DNA of 64,000 nt from UBA2377 sp964429385 (GTDB taxonomy: Bacteria > Verrucomicrobiota > Verrucomicrobiia > Opitutales > Opitutaceae), in assembly GCA_964429385.1 (NCBI GenBank), contig CAYSBR010000006.1, forward strand, positions 1 through 64,000, in the 5' to 3' direction. Under the pieces are notes generated by a model. It was not told where the DNA came from and did no database searches. It saw nothing but the letters and a program-made list of their open reading frames with translations. Below are positions 58,079 to 64,000 of this stretch, piece after piece. The position numbers and the translations under genes are program-made. Position 1 is the stretch's first letter. Each line of letters starts with the position of its first letter.

Positions 58079-59749
58079 ATGTCGCTGCTCACCCGTCTCG
58101 CCGCCCGCCTCCACTCCCTCTGGCTCTACGTCCTGCTGGCCGGCGGCTCACTCATCTTCATGTGGCCCTTCCTCTGGATGGCCACCGCCTCCGTCAAGCT
58201 CGACCGCGAACACTTCGCCGAGGATGCCACACTGCTGCCGGCCCGGCCCATCCCGCGCGCCGCCTCGCCCTATCTCGAAACCCGCAGCCTCGACCGCTAC
58301 ACCCATCCCCGGCTGGAGGCCGTCCGCCCCGCGCTGGAGGCCGCGCTGCGCCCTCATCCGCTCCACTGGCCGCAGGGCATTGAGCCCGACGATGCCCGCA
58401 CCGTCCTCGCCACCGGACTCTTCCGGCGCATCGCCCGGCTCGCGCCCGAGTCCTGGTGGACCCGGCCGGACGAAGAGCTGGCCCGCGATTTCACCGGTCT
58501 GCTCACCCCCGCGATGATCGAGAGCGAACGCGCCGCGCTGCTGCGCGGCTTCGTGTTCGGCCGGGTGCTGGTGCGCAGCTACGATCTGGAGGAGGAAGTC
58601 GCCATCGCCGCGGACGAGATCCCGGAAGCCTGGACGATCGGAGGCACCGGCCACGCCCGTTTTGAACTGGCGCCGGACACCGCCAGCCTGGGCCGGATCC
58701 TCGCCTATGATTTCGCAGGCGGCGACGTCCTCACACTTTCCACCACCCTCAACGTCGGATTCTCCCTGGAGCGCCTGCACCGCATCCAGTTTTTCTTCCG
58801 GCCGGACGACACATGGCATGCGCTGGATTGCTTCGTCGAGATGAACGGCCGCCGCTACCGGGCCGAGCGGGTGACCACGCTGTTTGACCAGACGTGGCGC
58901 TCCGTGAACTGGCAGCTGCCCGGCCCGGACGACCAGACCAACCAGCAGAAGACCTGGCTGCTGCTGAACGATCTCGGCGCGGACCCCGGCCATGAAGCGG
59001 CGCCCGGCCGGATCAAGCTCACGCTCGAGCTGAAACGGCGCGGCATGCCGGGCGCCTGGCTGGCGAAGATCTCGCGCAACTACCACACCGTGCTCGAGCA
59101 CATCCCCTTCGGCCGCTACGTCGCCACTAGCCTGTATCTCGTCATTCTCCAGGTGCTGGGCACGCTCTTCAGCTGCTCGCTCGTGGCCTACAGCTTCGCC
59201 CGCCTGCGCTGGCCCGGGCGCAGCGCGTGTTTCCTCATCATGCTGGGCACGATGATGCTCCCCAGCCAGGTGACGATGATCCCCTATTTCCTGATCATCC
59301 GCGATCTCGGCTGGTATAACACGCTCTACCCCCTCTGGGTGCCGAGCCTCTTCGCCAACGCCTTCTACGTGTTTCTCCTCTACCAGTTCATGCGCGGCAT
59401 CCCGCGCGATCTGGAGGACGCGGCGCGGATCGACGGCTGCGGCGTGCTGCGCATCTACTGGCACGTCATGCTCCCGCTCGTGCGCCCGAGCCTGGCCGCC
59501 ATCGCCATCTTCACCTTCATGGGCGTCTGGAACGACTTCATGGGACCGCTCATCTACCTGCAGGACCAGCGGCTTTATCCGCTCTCGCTCGGGCTCTACG
59601 CCCTCGATGTCCAGAACAGCCAGGGCAGCAACTCCATGGGCCTCATGATGGCCGGATCGCTGCTCATGACCCTGCCCGTGATCGTCATCTTTTTCTTCGC
59701 CCAACGCTACTTCATCCAGGGCATCACCATGACCGGGATGAAAGGCTGA
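58079..59749 (+). CDS. MalG-type ABC permease with large extracytoplasmic insertion
   Basis: 556 residues, about twice the usual 280. The first membrane helix (YVLLAGGSLIFMWPFLWMATA, about 17-37) and the C-terminal permease core (from about residue 340, PFGRYVATSLYLVILQVLG) with EAA loop EDAARIDGCGVLRIYWHVML (about residue 450) are normal MalG. Between them lie about 280 residues where normal MalG has 40-50. The second half of the insertion looks beta-rich (HARFELAPDTASLGRILAYD, then LHRIQFFFRPDDTWHALDCF) and could be a carbohydrate-binding or docking domain outside the membrane. The gene starts four bases after the SBP-MalF fusion and pairs with it. Confidence 0.9.
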   Translation: MSLLTRLAARLHSLWLYVLLAGGSLIFMWPFLWMATASVKLDREHFAEDATLLPARPIPRAASPYLETRSLDRYTHPRLEAVRPALEAALRPHPLHWPQGIEPDDARTVLATGLFRRIARLAPESWWTRPDEELARDFTGLLTPAMIESERAALLRGFVFGRVLVRSYDLEEEVAIAADEIPEAWTIGGTGHARFELAPDTASLGRILAYDFAGGDVLTLSTTLNVGFSLERLHRIQFFFRPDDTWHALDCFVEMNGRRYRAERVTTLFDQTWRSVNWQLPGPDDQTNQQKTWLLLNDLGADPGHEAAPGRIKLTLELKRRGMPGAWLAKISRNYHTVLEHIPFGRYVATSLYLVILQVLGTLFSCSLVAYSFARLRWPGRSACFLIMLGTMMLPSQVTMIPYFLIIRDLGWYNTLYPLWVPSLFANAFYVFLLYQFMRGIPRDLEDAARIDGCGVLRIYWHVMLPLVRPSLAAIAIFTFMGVWNDFMGPLIYLQDQRLYPLSLGLYALDVQNSQGSNSMGLMMAGSLLMTLPVIVIFFFAQRYFIQGITMTGMKG

Positions 59750-59765
59750 ACCCGCTCCACGCGCC

Positions 59766-61832
59766 ATGCCCCTCCCTCCCCCCGTCGTCCCCTTCCGCTG
59801 CGAACGCATTTACCACGGCGGCGACTACAACCCCGACCAATGGCCCGAAGCGATCTGGGATGAGGACGTGCGCCTCATGCGCGAGGCCGGCGTCAACATC
59901 GCCACGCTGCCCGTCTTCGGCTGGCAGGCGCTCAACCCCGCCGAAGGCGTCTTCACCTTCGACTGGCTGGACCGCATCATGGCGAAACTCGACGCCGCGG
60001 ACATCGACCTCTGCCTCGCCACCGCCACCGCCTCGCAACCCGCCTGGCTCGACCAGAAATACCCCGACGCCCTCGCGTGGGACGACCACGGCCGCCGGCG
60101 GCCGCACGGCAACCGCCACACCTTCTGCCCCCACTCGCCCAACCTCCACCGCCTTCGCGGCGAGCTCGTGCGCGCCCTCGCCGACCGCTACGGCCGCCAC
60201 CCGCGCGTAAAACTGTGGCACATCAACAACGAGTATGGCGGCAGCTGGCCGCAGTATTGCTACTGCCCCAACTGCGCCGGGGCCTTCCGCCACTGGCTGG
60301 AAAAACGCCACGGATCCCTCGCCGCGCTCAACGCCCACTGGAACACCGCCTTCTGGGGCCACACCTACGACAGCTTCGCCCAGGTCGAGCCGCCCTACGC
60401 CCACGGCGAAGGGTCCATCCCCGTCCTGCGCATCGACTGGCGCCGCTTTCACAACGAAAGCCTGCTCGCCTGCTACCGGCAGGAGGTCGCGATCCTGCGC
60501 GCGCTTTCCCCCGGGGTCCCGATCACCACCAACCTCATGGGGCCCTTCATGCCACTCGACTACCGCAAGTGGGCCCCGCACCTCGACGTCATCTCGTGGG
60601 ACAGCTACCCGCGCTGGAACGATCCGCCGGCGCACACCGCCTTCAAGCACGCGCTCACCCGCGGTCTGCGCGACGGCGATCCCTTCCTCCTTCTGGAGCA
60701 AAGCCCGTCCCACCAGAACTGGTCGCCCACCTGCCGACTCAAACGCCCCGGTGAATTGCGCCAGCTCTCCCTCCAGGCCCTCGCCCACGGATCCGATTCG
60801 GTGATGTATTTCCAATGGCGGCAAAACCGCGCCGGCATCGAGAAATACCACGGCGCCGTCATCGAACATCACGGCCGCCCCGACGCCCGCGTCTTCCGCG
60901 AAGTCTCCGCCCTCGGCGCCGAGCTCGCCCGGCTCGGCCGCGCCACGCTGGCCGGCCGCACCCCCGCGCGCGCCGCCGTCCTCTTCGACTGGGAATCATG
61001 GTGGGCGCTCGACGCCTCCAGCGGTCCGCGCCGCCAGCTCGATTACCACGCCGAAGTGCTGCCCTACTACACGGCGCTGCACACCGCCGGCATCCCCACC
61101 GATGTGATCGGACTCGATGCCGATCTCGACCGTTACGACGTGATCATCGCGCCCTGGCTCACACTGCTGGACGAGCGCGATGCCGCCCGGCTGGAAACCT
61201 GCGTGCAAGCCGGCGCCAGCCTCATCGCCACGCACTTCACCGGCCGGGTGGACGTCCACGACCGGTTCCACCCGGGCGGCGCTCCCGGACCGCTGCGCCG
61301 GGTCCTCGGCCTCACGGTCGAGGAATACGACGCCCTCGCCGACGAAGAAACCAACGGCGTGCGTTTCACCGAAGCCTTCGGGCCGCACATTGGCGCCGGG
61401 GAAAGCCACGCCGCCGGCTTTCTCTGCGAACGCCTCTGGTTGCAGGGGGCGCGGGCGCTCGCGCATTACACCGATGATTTCTACGCCGGCGAAGCCGCGG
61501 TGACCGTCCACGCCTTTGGCCGCGGTCACGCCTATTATCTCGCGACCAAGCTGGCGCCCGCAGGACTGTCCGCCTTTCTCCGCGGCGTCTGCGCCCGGCA
61601 GGACATCACCTCGACCTTGCCGGACGGCGCCCCGCCGCCCGCCGGAGTGGAAGCCACCCTCCGCACCTCCCCGGAAGGCGCGCCGCTGCTCTATCTCATC
61701 AACCATGCCGGCACTCCGCAGGAAATTCCGCTGCCCGCCGGCCACCATGAAAACCTGCTCACCGGCGAGCGGCACACCGCCCGGCTCACCCTGGCTCCGC
61801 GCGATGGCGTGATCCTTCGGCCGCTCTCCTGA
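59766..61832 (+). CDS. GH42 beta-galactosidase
   Basis: 688 residues without signal peptide, so cytoplasmic. The (beta/alpha)8 domain starts YHGGDYNPDQWPEAIWDEDV. The acid/base is E156 in HINNEYGG and the nucleophile E311 in LLLEQSPSHQNW. A metal-binding cysteine set (C121, C165, C167, C170) as in the Thermus GH42 structure is present. A trimerisation domain and a small C-terminal beta domain follow. In this locus it would remove galactose from the side chains of imported xyloglucan oligosaccharides. It sits 16 bases after the permease gene. Confidence 0.94.
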   Translation: MPLPPPVVPFRCERIYHGGDYNPDQWPEAIWDEDVRLMREAGVNIATLPVFGWQALNPAEGVFTFDWLDRIMAKLDAADIDLCLATATASQPAWLDQKYPDALAWDDHGRRRPHGNRHTFCPHSPNLHRLRGELVRALADRYGRHPRVKLWHINNEYGGSWPQYCYCPNCAGAFRHWLEKRHGSLAALNAHWNTAFWGHTYDSFAQVEPPYAHGEGSIPVLRIDWRRFHNESLLACYRQEVAILRALSPGVPITTNLMGPFMPLDYRKWAPHLDVISWDSYPRWNDPPAHTAFKHALTRGLRDGDPFLLLEQSPSHQNWSPTCRLKRPGELRQLSLQALAHGSDSVMYFQWRQNRAGIEKYHGAVIEHHGRPDARVFREVSALGAELARLGRATLAGRTPARAAVLFDWESWWALDASSGPRRQLDYHAEVLPYYTALHTAGIPTDVIGLDADLDRYDVIIAPWLTLLDERDAARLETCVQAGASLIATHFTGRVDVHDRFHPGGAPGPLRRVLGLTVEEYDALADEETNGVRFTEAFGPHIGAGESHAAGFLCERLWLQGARALAHYTDDFYAGEAAVTVHAFGRGHAYYLATKLAPAGLSAFLRGVCARQDITSTLPDGAPPPAGVEATLRTSPEGAPLLYLINHAGTPQEIPLPAGHHENLLTGERHTARLTLAPRDGVILRPLS

Positions 61833-61842
61833 ACCCTTCCTC

Positions 61843-64000
61843 ATGAAATTCACCGACGGCCAATGGCTGCACCAGCCCGGAGTCACCGCCCACCATCCCG
61901 CCGAGGCGCACGCTGTTTCACACGATGACCGCCGTCTGGTCGTGCACGCCCCGACCCGGCCCATCCGGCACCGCGGCGACACGCTGCAAGGTCCCCTGCT
62001 CACGATCACGCTGAGCTCGCCGCACCCGGGCGTGGCGCGGGTGCGCATCGAACACTTCACCGGCGGCAACCGGACGATGCCGACCATCCCCCTGCAAACC
62101 CCCGACACCATCCCGGTACGCATCGAGCAACGGGAAACCGAGGCCGTGCTGAACACCGGCGACCTCGCCGTCCGCGTACGCACCCGGGGCGGCTGGGAGA
62201 TCAGCTTCGAACAGCAGGGCCGCACGCTCACCCAAAGCAGCGGCCGCGGCATCGGCTACATCCAGCACGCCGGCGGCGGGGCCTTCGTCCACGAACAGCT
62301 CTCCCTCGGCGTCGGCGAATGCGTTTACGGCCTCGGTGAACGCTTCACCGCCTTCGTGAAAAACGGCCAGGTGGTGGACAACACCAACAAGGACGGCGGC
62401 ACCGGCAGCGACCAGGCCTACAAGGCCGTGCCATTTTATCTGACCAACCGCGGCTACGGCGTGCTCGTCAACGAGACCGGGCCGGTCTCCTTCGAGGTCG
62501 CCTCCGAGCGCGTGTCGCGCGTGCAGTTCAGCCTGCCCGGGGAAAGCCTGGAATATTTCCTCATCGCCGGCCCGACGCCCAAGGATGTGCTCCGCCGCCT
62601 CGCCGCGCTCACGGGCCATCCGGCCCTGCCGCCCGCCTGGTCGTTCGGCCTCTGGCTCTCGACCTCCTTCACGACCAACTACGACGAAGCCACCGTCACA
62701 CGCTTCCTCGATGGCATGACGCAGCGCGATCTGCCGCTGCATGTGTTTCATTTCGACTGCTTCTGGATGCGCGAGTTCGAGTGGACCAACTTCGAGTGGG
62801 ATCCCCGTGTGTTTCCCGATCCGGCGGGGATGCTGCGACGCCTGCGCGACCGCGGACTGCGGGTCTGCGTCTGGATCAACTCCTACATCGCGCAGCGCTC
62901 GCGGCTCTTCGCCGAGGCCGCGCAAAAAGGCTACCTGCTGAAGCGGACCGACGGCGGCGTATGGCAGACCGACCTCTGGCAACCGGGCATGGGCATCGTG
63001 GACTTCACCAACCCCGAAGCCGCCGCCTGGTTCGCGGACCACATCCGGGCGCTGGTGCGGCAGGGCGTGGATGCCATCAAGACCGACTTCGGCGAACGCA
63101 TCCCGGTGGAAGGCGTGGTCTGGCACAACGGCGCCGATCCCGCCGGCATGCACAACCTCTACCCAATCCTTTACAACGAAACCGTCTTCCGCGCGCTCGA
63201 AGCGGAACGCGGCCCGGGTGAAGCCGTGCTCTTTGCCCGCGCCGCCTATGCCTCGGGCCAGCGCTTCCCCGCGCACTGGGGCGGCGATTGCTGGTCCACG
63301 CTGGAATCCATGGCCGAATCGCTGCGCGGCGGCCTCTCGCTCAGCCTCTGCGGCTTCGGCTACTGGAGTCACGACATCGGCGGTTTCGAGGGCACGGCCC
63401 CCGCCCATGTTTACAAGCGCTGGGCGGCCTTCGGCCTGCTCTCCTCGCACAGCCGCCTGCATGGCAGCAGCAGCTACCGCGTGCCGTGGGCCTACGATGA
63501 GGAAGCCTGCGAGGTCGTGCGTTTCTTCACCCGATTGAAATGCCGGCTCATGCCCTACCTGTGGAGCGCGGCGATCGAAGCCCATCGCGAGGGCGTGCCC
63601 ATGCTGCGCGCCCTGCTGCTCGAATTTCCCGACGATCCCGCGACACACACCCTCGACCGGCAGTATCTGCTCGGCGGCGCGCTGCTCGTCGCGCCGGTCT
63701 TCACAGAATCCGGCGAGGCCGATTACTATCTGCCGGCGGGCAACTGGACGCACCTGCTCACCGGCGAGGTGCAGACCGGCGGTCGCTGGCATCGCGCGCA
63801 GCATGGATTTCTCAGCCTGCCGCTCTTCGTGCGGCCCGGCACCGTGCTGCCGCTCGGCGCGCGCGACGACCGGCCGGATTATGATTTCGCCGACGGCGTG
63901 ACCCTCCGGATTTACCAGCCCGCCGACGGCGTCACGGTCCGTGGCAGCGTTTCCACGCTGCAAGGAGAACCCGCGTTGCACTACGCCCTCGCGCGTTCCG
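61843..64000 (+). CDS. yicI: GH31 alpha-xylosidase, YicI type (3' end outside window)
   Basis: 719 residues are present; the family has about 770, so roughly the last 50 are missing. The sequence follows YicI closely: GECVYGLGERFTAFVKNGQ, HFDCFWMREFEWTNFEWDP, IKTDFGERIPVEG with nucleophile D415, FPAHWGGDCWSTLESMAESL with acid/base D482, and FGYWSHDIGGFEGTAPAHVY. The positions of both catalytic residues are nearly the same as in YicI. It removes xylose from the non-reducing end of isoprimeverose or xyloglucan oligosaccharides in the cytoplasm. It starts 10 bases after the GH42 gene. Confidence 0.95.
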   Translation, partial: MKFTDGQWLHQPGVTAHHPAEAHAVSHDDRRLVVHAPTRPIRHRGDTLQGPLLTITLSSPHPGVARVRIEHFTGGNRTMPTIPLQTPDTIPVRIEQRETEAVLNTGDLAVRVRTRGGWEISFEQQGRTLTQSSGRGIGYIQHAGGGAFVHEQLSLGVGECVYGLGERFTAFVKNGQVVDNTNKDGGTGSDQAYKAVPFYLTNRGYGVLVNETGPVSFEVASERVSRVQFSLPGESLEYFLIAGPTPKDVLRRLAALTGHPALPPAWSFGLWLSTSFTTNYDEATVTRFLDGMTQRDLPLHVFHFDCFWMREFEWTNFEWDPRVFPDPAGMLRRLRDRGLRVCVWINSYIAQRSRLFAEAAQKGYLLKRTDGGVWQTDLWQPGMGIVDFTNPEAAAWFADHIRALVRQGVDAIKTDFGERIPVEGVVWHNGADPAGMHNLYPILYNETVFRALEAERGPGEAVLFARAAYASGQRFPAHWGGDCWSTLESMAESLRGGLSLSLCGFGYWSHDIGGFEGTAPAHVYKRWAAFGLLSSHSRLHGSSSYRVPWAYDEEACEVVRFFTRLKCRLMPYLWSAAIEAHREGVPMLRALLLEFPDDPATHTLDRQYLLGGALLVAPVFTESGEADYYLPAGNWTHLLTGEVQTGGRWHRAQHGFLSLPLFVRPGTVLPLGARDDRPDYDFADGVTLRIYQPADGVTVRGSVSTLQGEPALHYALARS

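Noticed and set aside
58148..59809. A 553-codon open frame antisense to the MalG-type permease
   Set aside because: Low-complexity H, E, G, A, R composition and full overlap with a recognised gene.
61918..63981. A 687-codon open frame antisense to the GH31 gene
   Set aside because: It mirrors a clear GH31 enzyme, has no family features, and its composition (G, A, V, E, R runs) is the usual antisense by-product of GC-rich codon use.

Overview
The window reads as a chromosomal segment of a high-GC member of the Verrucomicrobiota, most likely family Opitutaceae. This is an inference from gene content and style: a SusC-like TonB receptor with the plug style typical of that family, LacI-controlled plant-glycan genes, a YjhG-type xylonate dehydratase operon, tandem phytanoyl-CoA-dioxygenase-like genes, a solitary type IV pilin and many short dispersed palindromic repeats. 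No rRNA, CRISPR array, phage or transposase gene is visible.

Layout. 1-4.2 kb: the end of dnaA, a small conserved protein, and an AraC regulator divergent from two tandem PhyH-type oxygenases. 4.2-7.4 kb: a UPF0175/DUF3368 toxin-antitoxin pair and a GH38 alpha-mannosidase with a strong terminator. 7.5-14.7 kb: a large secreted protein of unknown function translationally coupled to a class B penicillin-binding protein (PBP2-like), then ligA and a VanZ-like gene on the other strand, and tRNA-Pro(GGG). 14.7-15.2 kb: a gene-free stretch made largely of repeats. 15.2-21 kb: a Weimberg-type pentose oxidation operon (xylonate dehydratase, FAH-family dehydratase, 2-oxoglutarate semialdehyde dehydrogenase), divergent from an (alpha/alpha)6-barrel protein, then tRNA-Leu(CAA). 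21.2-23.6 kb: a two-gene ABC-2 exporter.

23.8-42.7 kb is an exopolysaccharide or O-antigen-like locus: a Wzy/WaaL-type ligase with TPRs, a polyprenyl-phosphate sugar-1-phosphate transferase, five soluble glycosyltransferases, a radical SAM-pyruvyltransferase fusion and a Wzx flippase. A PIN toxin-antitoxin cassette follows, flanked upstream by a broken copy of the start of the next glycosyltransferase. Two DPM-like GT2 enzymes and two GT39/PMT-like membrane proteins complete the locus. 42.7-46.5 kb: a type IV pilin, a DUF481 outer-membrane protein, rsfS, nadD and tRNA-Leu(TAA), separated by GC-rich repeats.

46.5-64 kb is a glycan-utilisation locus that fits xyloglucan: LacI regulator, TonB receptor, CE7 acetyl esterase, GH74 endo-xyloglucanase, then divergently an ABC sugar importer, a GH42 beta-galactosidase and a GH31 alpha-xylosidase cut by the window end. 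The importer is unusual. Its substrate-binding protein is fused to the MalF-type permease, and the MalG-type permease carries a large extracytoplasmic insertion. Xylose released by the GH31 enzyme could feed the Weimberg operon 27 kb away, but xylose dehydrogenase and xylonolactonase are not in the window.

The points most worth a second look are the fused importer, the radical SAM-pyruvyltransferase fusion, the duplicated glycosyltransferase 5' end beside the toxin-antitoxin cassette, and four families of dispersed inverted repeats, one copy of which lies inside a coding sequence.
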